Source: Linanthus parryae (lineage: Eukaryota; Streptophyta; Magnoliopsida; Ericales; Polemoniaceae). From it: 64,000 bases of DNA. The notes under the pieces are model-generated. The model did no database searches and had not been told where the DNA came from. It saw only the letters and a list, made by a program, of their open reading frames with translations. Both the position numbers and the translations under genes were made by a program. The first letter of the stretch is position 1; each line of letters opens with the position of its first letter. The stretch covers positions 75,886,435-75,950,434 of the forward strand of contig JALGPY010000006.1 of the NCBI GenBank assembly GCA_023055425.1, given 5' to 3'. Positions 23,267-34,844 of the stretch are shown here, in pieces.

Positions 23267-26200
23267 CTATGTAGGAAGGGACTTGGTAAAAATGTCGGCT
23301 ACTTGATCTGCACTAGACAAAAAAGAAATAGTAAGTTCTTTGCGGAGAGCCTTTTCACGAACATAGTGATAATCGAGCTCGATATGCTTAGTACGAGTGT
23401 GAAACAAGGGGTTTGCAGTGAGTGCAATAGCAGAGTAATTGTCTGTCCATAATAAAGGAGGTTCGGGAATGCGAAATTTCAAATCATGAAATAACTGTTT
23501 AAACCAAGAAATATCAGCAGCAGCCGTGGCAAGGGCCCGGTATTCAGCCTCGGTGGAGGACCGGGCCACGGTGGGCTGTTTTTTGGAAGCCCAATGGATT
23601 GGGTTGGGCCCAAGGAACACAAAAAGCCCAGTTGTGCTTCTGCGATCAGTGGGGTTCCCAGCCCAATCGGCATCAGCGAAAACTTGAAAGGGTAAATGTC
23701 CAGGTTTGTAAAAAATGCCATGAGTTTGAGTGCCTTTCAAGTAACGTAAAATACGTTTTGCACCACTTAAGTGTAAAGTAGTTGGTTGATGCATAAACTG
23801 ACATAAGTGGTTAACGGCAAACGCGATATCGGGACGACTAAAAGTCAAGTACTGCAAACCACCCAAGAGTTGCCTAAAAACAGTAGGTTCGGTAAGAGGA
23901 GAACCATCTAAAATGTGATATTTAACACCACGAGCCAAAGGTGTAGGGGCTGGTTTGCAATTTTGCATGTTGAAACGATCTAGAAGATCAGAAATATACT
24001 TCTCTTGAGTAATAAGAATACCAGCAGAGGACCTTTTAATTTGAAGGTCAAGAAAATAAGTGAGAGGACCCAAGTTTGTCATCTCAAACTCTTTGCCTAG
24101 AGTGGTGACAAGAGTTTTGATGTAAGATAAATCGTTACCGGTAAAAATAATATCGTCAACGTATAATAGTAGAATGGTAATACGATTTTGAAAATGTCGA
24201 ATGAACAGAGATGAATCGGCAAAGGACGCAACAAAACCCAATGATAACAAATATGTAGTAAAGCGTTCGAATCAGGCCCGTGGGTCCTGTTTCAAACCGT
24301 ATATGGATTTATTTAAGAGACAAACATGATGTGGGTATTTCGGATGTTTAAAACCAGTAGGTTGATGCATAAATACAGTTTCACGTAGATACCCATGTAG
24401 AAAGGCGTTTTTCACGTCTAACTGCTGTAAAGGCCAAGAAAACGATGTAGCAAGAGCTAAAATGCAGCGAACAGTGGCGTGTTTCGCAACAGGACTAAAA
24501 GTTTCCGAAAAATCAACACCAGGTGTCTGGTGGAACCCCTTTGCTACAAGGCGAGCCTTGTAGCGAGAAACATAACCATGGGGTGATACTTGGTTTTAAA
24601 TACCCACTTATTCCCAATAACGTTAGCGTTAGGGGGAAGTGGAACTAAATCCCAAGTCTGCTGATGTAGGAGGCTTCTAAATTCATCAGCCATAGCATCG
24701 CGCCACTGTGAATGCTTAGAAGCCTCCGTAAAACTGGTAGGATCACTAGGAATAGCAGTAGAAACAGTAAAGCCAGCATAAGGAGTTATTACAGATTTGT
24801 AAAGTAACTTCTTTTTAGAAATACCCGATTTGCTGCGGGTTTGCATCGGATGCCCAGAAACAGGGATAGAGGGAGAAGGGGGGGGGGGGAATCATCACTG
24901 GGTCCTCTGTTGGAGCCAAGCCAGTCCTAGGAGATGTCATGTTCGAATCCAGTATCTGTTCTTGTAATATCTGTTCATGAGGAGAGGGAGGCTCCTTAGA
25001 TGGAGTGGAAGCATGAGCACCTCTTAAGGGCTGGTCCAAATCAGAGAAACCCTCAGATAAAGGGTTATGCACTATGGGAGAATGCATAGGGCCAGAGAGG
25101 CCAGAGGGACAACCTAAAACAGATTCAACAGAGTTATGTGAGTCACAAGAAGAAATAGTAGTGGCAAATGGAAAATTAAATTCATCAAAGATAACATCGC
25201 GACTGATAAAGAATCGATTAATGCTTCTATCAAAGCACAAGTAACCACGATAACCATATGCATATCCAAGAAACACACAAACTCTAGTTTTAGGATCAAG
25301 TTTGGATTTAATATAAGGTGTGAGACGAGGATAGCATGTACAACCAAAGACACGTAGCATGGTATAATCAGGTTTGGTTGAAAATAACAATTCATAAGGT
25401 GATTTATTCTTGGTGGTCTTACTAGGTAATCGATTGATCAAATAGGTGGCAGTAGCAACTGCATGATACCAGAAATGTTTGGGTAGATATGCAGTCTGCA
25501 ATAATGTAACAGCAGTTTCAATAATATGGCGGTGTTTGCGTTCAGCAACACCATTTTGCTGAGGTGTATGTGGACAGCTCTTTTGGTGAGCTATCCCATT
25601 ATCAGATAAATTTTTTTGAAAGGTGTAGGCAGTGTACTCACCACCACCATCAGAACGTAGGATTTTGATAGAATGATTAAGTAATTTCTCAATAAAGACT
25701 TTAAACTTAACAAACACAGCAGTAGTATCAGATTTAAGTTTCAATGGAAAGAGCCAAGTGAATCGAGAGTAATCATCAATAAAAAGTATGTAATACTTAA
25801 AACCATTGAAAGATTGAATTGTAGCAGGTCCCCATACATTGTTGTGAAGCAGATGTAGAGGATTAGGACTTACATAAGTAGAAGAGGTATACGGTAATCG
25901 TGACATTTTACCAGCTAAGCAAGGTGCACACAAAGTATCAGCAGTTTTAACAGAGTTTGGAATTTTGCATTTAACACATTGAAATAAAATTGAGTCAGAA
26001 GGGTGACCAAGCCGAGAATGCCAGAGGTGAGACTTGACTGTTTGTCCCAACAGAGCTTGGGGACCAGATTGAATAGATACAGAGGAGATAGGATATAGTC
26101 CATTTTTAGAAAGACCCTGAAAAAGTATTCTGCCCGTAGTCTTGTCCTGAATGCAGAATGAGTGTTCATCAAAAATAAATCTTGTATTATGCTCAGAACA

Positions 26201-27619
26201 AAATTTATTGACAGATAAGAGGTTTGCAAATAAGGATGGAACATGGAGAGTATTTGATAATTGAAATGAATTATTTGCAGTAGATAAAAAGGCATTACCA
26301 GAGCTGTATATAGGAAGAGATGTGCCATTACCGACTGTAACATGATCCGTGCCAGTGTATGGTTCAGAGAGGGAGAGATTGCGTAGTTCAGCCGTCATAT
26401 GGTTTGAGGCTCCTGTGTTAGTGAGCCATACATCTGGCGGAGCAGAGGAAGGATGAGAAGAGGCAGCCATGGCAGAGAGCTGTTGAGGAGGAAGACGACC
26501 TTGGTAGGCGTAATCCATCCTATGATAACAGTCCAAGGCAGAGTGGTAATCATTGCCGCATATCTGGCAATTTACCGGACCATTTCCTCTGTAAGAACCA
26601 AAACCAGACCCGGATCGTCCTCTGGATCCACCTCGGCGACCGGAAGAGGATCGAACCGAACCATATTGCTGAAACCCGGAACCCAATCCAGACCCGTAAC
26701 CAGATCCGTACCCGGATGATTGACCCGAACCGTAACCAGACCCGGGTCCACCACCTGACCTGGATCAATACCCAGAACCACCGTATGAACCGGATCCGAA
26801 CCGTTCGCCTCGGTTAGAGTTGGAACGGCCACCACCACCTCTTGGACCGGATCAGCCTCCGCCGCGTGAACCACCGCTATTGTGGCGGCCGCCACCTCCG
26901 CCACGGTTATAATAGGTGTTTGGTGTGTAAAACGCGGCGGGAGTGTGGAGATCTGGGTTTGGAGACTGGGATTCAAACATCTGTTCTTCCGATCGAAGCA
27001 GAACATGAAGGTCCTCGAAGGTCAAGGGTTCAGATCTGGTTTGGAGAGAGGAGCAAAATGAATTAAACTCAGGGGGTAGGCCATTTAAGGCGTAAAGCAA
27101 CATGTCCTCATCATCGATGAGCACCGAAGAGACAGCTAACTGGTTTCGAATCATCTTGAGCTTCTGCATGTAGGAATCAATAGATCCAGAACCCTTCTTG
27201 ATGGTTTGAAGGTCGTTCTTCAATTGCAAGATGTTGGATCGAGTAAAGTAGGCATAGCGCCTACTTAGAGAGAGCCACGCAGATCTGGAATCGGAACAGC
27301 CAATGACCAGAGTAAGCGCTTCTGTAGAGAGAGTAGAGTTCAATACTGTAAGCACCGCCTGGTCTTGGAGGATCCAAGAGGTGTAAGCAGGGTTAACAGT
27401 GGGTTCACTACCATCAACAATCGGTAAAAATTGATATGGACAAGTAGTGGTTCCATCTAAGTGACCAAAAAGGCTGTGTGTGCGAAATATAGAGGAGATT
27501 TGATGTTTCCAGAGGACCAAATTGGATCCATCTAATTTGAAAGGGAGTAAGTTGTTTATGTTTGATAGGAGATGTAAGGGTGTAGAGGGTGGTGGATTTG
27601 TGCTTGTAGCAAGAGCCAT
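23267..27619 (-). pseudogene. Ale-type gag-pol polyprotein remnant
   Basis: Read right to left. Gag (27619-26852, 255 residues) is followed in the same frame by a Gly/Ser/Arg-rich linker with two TGA stops (near 26850 and 26755). The zinc knuckle CQICGNDYHSALDC comes next, then protease with WLTNTGAS, where the catalytic Asp of D(S/T)GA is Asn. Integrase has an HHCC domain, then HNNVWGP where the first catalytic Asp is also Asn; the later RSDGGGEY and NGVAERK blocks are kept. A homopolymer frameshift at about 24878-24888 leads into reverse transcriptase. There is a one-base frameshift near 24585 and a Trp-to-stop change near 24273. LYVDDI, RNase H with DADWAG, and a C-terminus at 23267 follow. 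It would have encoded capsid, protease, integrase and reverse transcriptase. Confidence 0.92.
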
Positions 27620-27620
27620 A

Positions 27621-27632
27621 GCTCTGATACCA
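27621..27632 (-). other. Primer-binding site of the Ale-type element
   Basis: GCTCTGATACCA is the exact complement of TGGTATCAGAGC, the tRNA-iMet site of copia elements. It is immediately adjacent to the LTR and only one base from the gag ATG complement. Confidence 0.93.
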
Positions 27633-27992
27633 TGAAAGAATCATATGATTCTGTGAAGAACAATGTAGAAGATGAAGAACAGTTGAGAGAAAATGAAACG
27701 GTAGTGTGTATATTTACAGATCGATAATTAAACCTAAGAGCTGAAGGAGGAGATTATATACACACAATCCAACGGCTGGATTGTAACGGTAGGATCGTAC
27801 GGCTGTAATGCTAGGGTTTGCTAGATTAGGGAAATGACTAAAGTGCCCTTATAAGAATGGGCTAATTACATTGAATATAGCTGGGCTTTCTTGGGCTAAA
27901 CATAATGCAAAGCTTTGAACTCCTTGGGCTTTTGGGCCTTCATCTGAGGAGAAGGCCTGCTGTAAAGGCCTGTTGAATTCTTCTCGCTAATA
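27633..27992 (-). repeat. Ale-type element 5' LTR
   Basis: 360 bp, about 98 % identical by eye to the left copy. It drives transcription leftwards if functional. Confidence 0.93.
27754..27760 (-). promoter_or_regulatory. TATA box in the 5' LTR of the Ale-type element
   Basis: TATATAA on the minus strand, about 130 bp upstream of the gag start codon at 27619. The same box is conserved in the 3' LTR. Confidence 0.5.
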
Positions 27993-27997
27993 ACATC

Positions 27998-29100
27998 ATG
28001 GTAGCTTCTTGTGGAGGATGCTCCCGCAACACTTCCTGTAACTGAAGAATATTTTTGGAACAACACGTTGTGGATGGTACTCATTTGATTTGGACCCTAA
28101 CCCCAACTAATGAGTTCTCCGTGCGCTCTCGGGCCTCTTCTCCTACCACATGCTCCTGTAACCCACATATTTGGCTTCCTTAGTTTCTTGTGAAAGTAGT
28201 AGTGTTCATGTATAAGTTTGTTTCTGGGCTATAGAAACTGATGATCGTATTATTTATCTCAGTATCCCAGTTGTTTCGAGATGCTCCTGTTGTGGTTCAG
28301 CATCTCGGGAGCCCTTAAATCATTTACATTTGTTGGTAGATTGTGCTAGGGAATTTTGGAAAATTTTATGGTGCCTTCTTTCCGACCCTTTTCTCAAGCA
28401 CTTCATGGCATGCTTTCACTATGGTGGGATCATCTAGATTCGTCATCTCATATTCATTTAATTCGAAACTTTTTCCCTCACTGATTTTTTGGGAGATATT
28501 AATTGCATGGAACCGTGTCTTTTTTGACCAGCATGTGATGACATCTGACTCAATAGTCCATAGCCTCTATCATTGGCTCGGAGAGTTAGAACCTTTGTTC
28601 ACTGCATCTCGTGATCTTTGTTTGTTGGGACAGTTAACATTTACCAGTTACACCTATCTTACTTACATGCGCATGTGGGGAGGGGCTCTTGGATTCGACG
28701 CGCCCGCCCTTGCCCACGTAAAAATAACTCTTCACTTTTGTGGTTCTGTTTGGCAAGGAAGAACTAAGGGGACAAATCTTCCATGATCATGATGGGGTAT
28801 TTGTTGTTGTATTTTCTTGTAGCTTTGGCCATAATACCTTATTGGAAGCGGAGGCAGAATCCCTTCTGGCATGCCTTCCCTTTGATTTAACTCACAACAA
28901 GCCCTATGATTGTGGTCCAAGCAACCTTGGGAGCCACGTTGATCCCTTGACGTATCCGCCCAACCATCATATCGCGCCCTACTCCAACATTCACTGACAA
29001 GGTAATACGGTTTTGATGCATTGGCGGCTTATGAACATTGTTATCCAATGTTCTCAAGTTTCATGTTATGGAGATTCCCCTTGCTATACCTAGTCTATAT
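27998..29100 (+). pseudogene. LINE-B ORF2 remnant, second part (zinc-binding domain and RNase H)
   Basis: Continues LINE-B after the copia insertion. Near 28270-28370 the plus strand encodes RCSCCGSASREPLNHLHLL, a zinc-binding domain of LINE reverse transcriptases. Next is the linker FWEILIAWNRVFFDQHV (about 28485-28545). Then comes an RNase H-like domain with HDHDGVFVVVFSCSFG and EAEAESLLACLPF (28780-28885). A last block resembling the ADALA segment of the RNase H C-terminus lies at about 29013-29050. Frames change several times. No poly(A) tail is visible; it meets LINE-C, which runs the opposite way. Confidence 0.78.
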
Positions 29101-29104
29101 AGGC

Positions 29105-29903
29105 AAACTGGATAGTCTTCTCCTTGCTTGCTTCACGAATTTCTAACACTAAATCCTTCAACTCCCAGCTAGCATCAACTTTGCCATTTATCATCTCTAT
29201 AAGAGATTTGCAATCTCATTCGAAGATAATCCCAGAGGGCTGCTCCCTATTCAAGCTCATAGCATTTCTTAACCCTATAGCTTCAGAAATCAATGCAGAA
29301 CCAGCCACATTTATTAACCCTCCGTAACCCACAAGCTGACCTTCATGATTACGAATAAGCCACCCTCCAAACATTACCAAAACTGATTTGTTCCAACATG
29401 CATAAAAAATGCATTTGAGAATCCCAAACTCAAGAGGTCTCCAACAATGCAAATATGACAAAGGAGTTTTATCAGAAGGACTCTCCCCTTGAGGGTGTTT
29501 CTTTTTTACCAAAACACATCATATAATCCCCAAAAGATTTTTCCATCATATTAATCACTTTAAAAGGAGATACCTTTATCTTTTAGAAAATGAAGGAATT
29601 TCTGGATTTCCAGATGTGCCAACAAGTGTTCACAATTTTCTTGAACATGCCCTCTTGTCTTGGAAGAGTAGCATCAGTATCAAATAAAAATTATTGCCAC
29701 TCAGAAAATGTGAAGTTATTAGGATCAAAATTATGCCAATTGAACCCCAATTTACACCAAATTGGCCTTTTGTCCAATTACAACTCAGAATTTGATGCCA
29801 TAGTCCTTCTGTTTCCATATTGCAAATTTGACAAGTGCTTGTCACTCCATAGCCTCTCTTTATCAATTTTTCTCCAGTAGCTAGTGTATTTTGACTAAAT
29901 ATC
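29105..29903 (-). pseudogene. LINE-C ORF2 3' part: zinc-binding domain end and RNase H
   Basis: On the minus strand, 29630-29866 encodes the second half of the reverse-transcriptase zinc-binding domain (TCQICNMETEGLWHQILSC: C-x2-C, then His and Cys). The frame 29216-29512 encodes an RNase H-like domain (GGWLIRNHEGQLVGYGGLIN, then SEAIGLRNAM). After a stop at about 29214 the protein continues as DCKSLIEMINGKVDASW to about 29110. The start of the zinc-binding domain is on the other side of two LTR insertions, at 31317-31341 and from 53082. The frame continues across both junctions if one copy of each TSD is ignored, which ties this piece to 53082-56265. Confidence 0.85.
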
Positions 29904-31316
29904 TGTTGGATATATTCCCTAGAGGCAATCTCTTTCTTGTGACATTTATATGGACTAATTGTTCATTGTGTTATCAATATGGGGATATGTTAACATGGAT
30001 GAAGTCCTTAGATATTAATGTTATATTCCTAAATATCCCTAGTCGAGTACTACAGTGTGGATACATTGATATGGGGATATCAAGTCTAGCACATGGGTAT
30101 GCATAGGTGTAATGGCATACTGGATTGACCCACCACGAGAAGGCTACATACAAGTTATGTAAAGTCACAAGTGCTTCTCGTAGTGACAATGGTATTGTGG
30201 CCCTTAGACTTGAAGTCATAAGATACTCTAGTTGTGGAATATTGTGTTCTGGTATCGTCAAACGCTACATTGTGACGAGGTAGTTATAAATGCGTTAATC
30301 AGCCACAATAGGAAGCAAGCTTAGAGATAGTAGTGATGTAGAGATGATTTGTCCCTCCTACATAGCGTGAGCAAATATCCGCGGCCACTCGCGGGTTAGT
30401 GCTTATAGAATGTCTAGCGAGACTCAGATAAATTAAAATAGGATATTGACGTTATATGTATGGATAAGAATATTACCATGTTCGAGAAACTATGGATTGG
30501 ATATACGAGTGTGAATTTTATGTCTCGTTTCCGATCCGGATATGGAGACAAAGGGTAATACAATACGGTAACATTGGTCACAAGGTTGTTTGATTACTGA
30601 CTAGTTCTATTAGTTGGGTGGCATAGATTTCTTGCTAGAGGCCGCTCTATGTTAGTAATTGTTACTACCAACTAAGTAGAAACCTATGGGGTCACCCTCC
30701 CTATAGATTAGACCGGACTTGGGAAATAATTAATATTATTAATTAAATAGAAGAAACAATACGCAACCACTTGCAAACTTAGTGGGACTAATTTTCAAGG
30801 TTGACTAATCCATGTTTAGACATGATTAGTACTAGTTTGTAAGATGCACTAATCCATGTATGGACATGATTATGAGAGGGGCTAATATGTAGTTAATAAT
30901 GAGTGGTTAGACTATATAATGAGACTCCCACTTTATTTTTCTCGTAAGTGTCATAATGTTATCACACAAGAGAGAGAGAGAACAAAGCAAGGAGAGAACC
31001 AAGACCTAGGGCTGAACCCCTTAGGCCGTCCGCCCCTCTCACCGCGGCCTCTTGGTCTCGTTTTACGTGATATTCTTCTTCCTCCTCGTTCCCTAGCTAG
31101 CACAAAGGTGTCGGAGGATCTGGATCAATCCCAGGAGTGGAATTTAGTAGAGACATGGACACTATTTCACGTGAAGCCATCAGAGTAGACAAACAAGGTA
31201 CTTGATGTTCTCATCCTTTACCATGCTGTGAGTTATAGTCTTGTGATCCTTTGAGGGTCTTGAACGGATATTTAATCTTGTTTATTCCGCTGCGAATCCG
31301 TATCAGAACCCTACCA
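29904..31316 (+). mobile_element. Angela-type copia solo LTR (first copy)
   Basis: Starts TGTTGGATATATTCCCTAG and continues GAGGCAATC, closely matching the start of Angela/BARE-1 LTRs. It ends CCCTACCA. It is colinear with 48842-50256 and, inverted, with 63863-64000. ATATC (29899-29903) and ATCTC (31317-31321) give a 4/5 duplication. No internal region is present. It is inserted in the zinc-binding segment of LINE-C. Confidence 0.85.
30913..30919 (+). promoter_or_regulatory. TATA box of the first Angela-type solo LTR
   Basis: TATATAA, also conserved in the second copy at 49834-49840 with matching flanks (GACTATATAA), about 400 bp before the LTR 3' end. Confidence 0.5.
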
Positions 31317-31346
31317 ATCTCCACCAAAACATCTCCACTCTAAGAG

Positions 31347-32190
31347 TGAAGGACTGTAATGTAGGCAGAATACAGGATCAACACTCTAGATGGGGGATGG
31401 GGTTGAATAGAGTATGCCAAATTTGCCTAAACTTGCAAGAAGAGTGGTTTCAAAAAGATTTGCAATGAGTAAAGAGTATTTCAAGGCCTTGAAATGAGTT
31501 TCAAGTCCTTGGAAGAAAACAGTTGCTGTAGAAAAGCTAAGTTTATTTCAAGGCCTTGAAATGAGTATCAAACCCTTGAAATAAAACACTGCAAATAGGC
31601 TAAGTATAAAACTGAAAAGTAAAAGCAAGAGGCACAAGACATATAGAGTTCAGTCCACTTGGACCTACGTCTCTACCTCGGGGATCTTATCCCTGCAGGA
31701 TTTTCAACACCATTGTTATTAATCAAAAGCTATGCCCTAGCACATACTCAAAGCCCTACGTCTCTAGCTCAGGAAAAGTAAATGCAAGAGGTACAAGGAT
31801 CTTCAAAGATACTGTCTTGATCTTATTTGTGAAGATGTTGGGAAGGTTTCAATCAAGAAAAGTCAAGCACATAATCAAATCATCAAGCACTTTCCCTTCC
31901 TGCACAATACAGTTTAGGAAATATATCCTGCAAAATAGGAAATATAATTTCTCAGAAAAAGCTTAGTGAAACAGATGGATTAGGCACGGATTAGAGTGTT
32001 AATATAATTTGTCTTTCATCGTCATACAACATATAATCAAGTATAGGAGAATAGTAGTTGGAATGGAATCTGAAAACTCCCCCTAAGTTCATGCTTAAAG
32101 TGTGCTGTCAGTTTCAAAGCTTTGAAAGCTGTTTCAAGGCCTTTAAATAGACTGGCTATTTCAAGCCTTAGAAACCATGATGAACTTACA
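31347..32190 (-). repeat. Sirevirus-like 3' LTR (internally deleted)
   Basis: 844 bp from TGAAGGACTG to ACTTACA. It matches 51901-53081 except for a gap covering the segment between about 52260 and 52690 of that copy. It carries TTTCAAGGCCTTGAAA at 31479-31494 and 31546-31561. Confidence 0.88.
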
Positions 32191-32204
32191 AGCTCCCCTT
32201 TGAT
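32191..32204 (-). other. Sirevirus-like polypurine tract
   Basis: AGCTCCCCTTTGAT on the plus strand is a purine-rich tract on the coding strand, directly next to the 3' LTR. It is the expected plus-strand primer. Confidence 0.7.
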
Positions 32205-32569
32205 GAAAGACAAAACCATAAATTGTTAAGGACTAGGTTTGTGCAAAAAAATACTTGTTAGAGTATAGAAATAAATTATAACAATAAACTGTAACACATG
32301 GTTTCGAAATAATCCAACGTATTAAGCTGCTAAGTAGCATCAAAGTTTTCAGATCATTCTATTGACCTAAACCTGGTCTCTAAACCAGCAAAATAAACAT
32401 AAAATCACCTAAATTTCTCCCCCTTTTTGAATTTCATCAAAAAACACAAAGAGCATGTTGGATCAAAGTTTTGAAAATAAGTAAAGAAAACTGTTTGAAA
32501 GATAGATTTTTTTCAAGACTTTGAAAAGGATTTCAAGACCTTGAAAATGATAGAAAGAATAGGCAAGAG

Positions 32570-34402
32570 TTAAGGGGTTGGGTCTCCATATCCTTGCTGC
32601 TCTATATCTTCTTCCTCGCTATCTTCTTCGTCATTCTCATCATCATGATCTTATTCTTGGGCCACTTTATCACCAGCTTCACCTTCTCCCTCAAACAGAT
32701 CAGTTTCAGTCACTATTTCTGGAATGGTGGATTCTTTTTCTTCTTCTTGAGATCTTTAATCAGCATTCCTGAATCTGGACTGCCAGCTTCATTTTGTTCT
32801 TGGTCTTCATCATCATGTTCCTCAACCACTTGCTTACCCTTATCGTTCACTCCAGCAGTCTCATCCTGAGTTGTATGGTCACTGAAAAGTTCTTTAGTTG
32901 ATCCAGCATTTTTGGTTCCTTCTGCAGGTTGTGAAATTTCTTCAGGCACATCAAACACAATCATGCTCTTGAAGATGTTTTCAACCATGAACTTCATTTT
33001 TTTAAGCTCAGTTCCAAACTCATGCTGATTTTCCTTCAGTTCATCCTTGTCCTTCTCAAGTCCATTAAGTTTCTGAAGAACCAAGGAGAGGTCTTGAGGC
33101 TGAGAGGTTTGGCTAGAGGTAGGGGTCAAGGACTTGGGTTTAAGAAACTTATTGGAGTTCAGTTCTTATTCAATCAATTTTGAGTACAAATTCGATGTCT
33201 TAGCACTGGTTTTTACTACACCAATTTTTCAAATGTTTTCTCATCAAGCATACCAAAATCAATAGTAATAGTCTCTTCCCTGTTAGTTGGAATTTCAGGG
33301 TGTTGAAAGAACGAGGTGAGCAAATTAGCATATGGAAAAGGATACTATCTCTGATTGGTTTGGCAGTAAAGCATGTGTTCCATCATAATTTTTGGAAGAT
33401 CAACCTTATAACCATGCATAACCAACTACATTAAGTATAGCACTCTTTCAATTATCAACTCCTTTGAGTTCTCCCTTGGAACCACACATCTCATCAAGAT
33501 TGTGAACAAGAATTTGGCTTCAACAGTTAGCACAGAGTGTGTCAACTGCTTGGATGTGGTAGGGGTGTTGGGTAGAAAGAATTCTTCTTTGGCCAGTTTC
33601 AGGGCTTCACTTTTAGGAGGGTGATTGCTTGTGCCAAAACTCTTTTGACAGCCTAGAAAATTGGCAAACTCAGAGTGATCTAATTCCGAACTAATACCAG
33701 CAACTTTGGTTTGAATCACAAGGTTCACATTATTCTTGAGTTGTCTCATGTTTAGGTAGTAGAATCTAGTGAGTCTGGGGTAGGCTATCTCTGGAGGGTT
33801 TAGAACAAACCAAAGAAAACTTTTCTTAAGCATCTTAATGCACTCTATATTCATACTATTCAACATCGAAACACTAACCATACTGTAGTAATCAACTGAT
33901 CTAGAAGAAAATCCATCAAGCCATTGACCTCTAGCAACGTTAGTAATGAACCACTTGTTATTAAGGCCAGGTTTCTTACCAGTGGATTTCTTCTTTTCTG
34001 AATAGATCTGCAGTGTCTTCTCAATGTTCTCTTTTTTATTATCCTCTGTTACTTTTCCTTTTCCCTTGTCTGCTTTAGTAGGCTTCTTCTTCAGCTTCTT
34101 AGGACTAGCAATCTATGTTTTTGGAGCATATTCAGCTACCTCCTTATTCTTCTTCTTCTTCTTCTTCTTCTTCTTCTTCTTCTTCTTCTTCTTCTTCTTC
34201 TTCTTGCTGGAAGTGGGTGTCTGATCTTTATTTGCCTTCTCCTTGGGCGGACGAGGGGAAATGTCTTCTGCACTTGGATTTCTTAAAATTGAGTCACCAC
34301 TAATGGTCTGAACCTCTTCCTCAGTAGTCTTTCTTTTCTTTCTGTAGCATCCTTTGAACCACCAGCCATCTTCATTCTATTAGAGGCTCTTCTAGTGTTC
34401 AT
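32570..34402 (-). pseudogene. Sirevirus env-like third ORF remnant
   Basis: The minus-strand frame starts at an ATG at 34402. Early on it has a lysine/glutamate-rich region encoded by a (TTC)n tract. The open part 33426-33881 (151 residues) contains SFLWFVLNPPEIAYPRLTRF. The segment 32713-33129 contains a clear heptad-type coiled coil (LQKLNGLEKDKDELKENQ). A highly acidic tail ends near 32570. Position after RNase H and before the 3' LTR matches the env-like ORF of Sireviruses, whose function is unknown. I see no convincing signal peptide or membrane span. Frame breaks lie at about 34340 and between 33426 and 33129, so it is not intact. A second copy of its C-terminus is at 58845-59071. Confidence 0.75.
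34147..34205. repeat. (TTC)n microsatellite inside the env-like ORF
   Basis: About 20 perfect TTC units. On the coding strand this is GAA/AAG, producing a run of lysines (or glutamates after a slip) in a low-complexity part of the env-like product. Confidence 0.9.
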
Positions 34403-34844
34403 TAGGGTTTGGGATACAGATGAGTAAGGTACGAGAGATATGAAGGACAGAAAGATAGAAGAAGATAAATACTGAAGAGTATCAGTTTGAAAAGGAAATT
34501 GAATATTTTCTTAATCTTTTGAAGATTTACTGAATCAGTTAGATTTAAAGTTGTGTGTGCCGATGGAAATAAATAATATAATACTATTTCGGTTGAAAAT
34601 GGGTTGTTGAAAAGTAAGGGGAAATATTAAGAAATTATCTCAAGAGATAACACCAAACATTGTAAGATCCATATTATTGACTAAAAAACATATAATTTTA
34701 TTTATCAAGGCTTTGGAAAGTATTTCAAGGCCTTGAAAGCTGTATTACAAAAGCACATAAAATCAAAGCTTTGAACAGATTTTCAAGGCTTTGAAAATCA
34801 GTTCAAACCTTTGAAACACATAAAAATTATCTTATACTTACCCG

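Larger units (their letters stand above)
22846..27992 (-). mobile_element. Ale/Retrofit-type Ty1/copia retrotransposon, nearly complete but disabled
   Basis: Two 360-bp LTRs (22846-23205 and 27633-27992) differ at only six positions by my count. They flank a single gag-pol frame on the minus strand. ACATC is duplicated at 22841-22845 and 27993-27997. The primer-binding site abuts the right LTR. On the coding strand the LTR starts TA and ends CA, instead of the canonical TG...CA. The short LTRs, the single polyprotein and the CQIC...HSALDC zinc knuckle point to the Ale/Retrofit group. The high LTR identity means a recent insertion. Stops, frameshifts and lost catalytic residues make it non-autonomous. 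It interrupts LINE-B. Confidence 0.93.

Noticed and set aside
26572..27006. A 144-codon minus-strand open frame rich in Val, Ala and Glu
   Set aside because: It is an alternate frame of the Gly/Ser/Arg-rich linker of the Ale gag-pol and has no motif of its own.
27621..27632. TGGTATCAGAGC sequences considered as tRNA gene fragments
   Set aside because: They are primer-binding sites next to LTRs here and at 38966 and 51887; no tRNA cloverleaf surrounds them.
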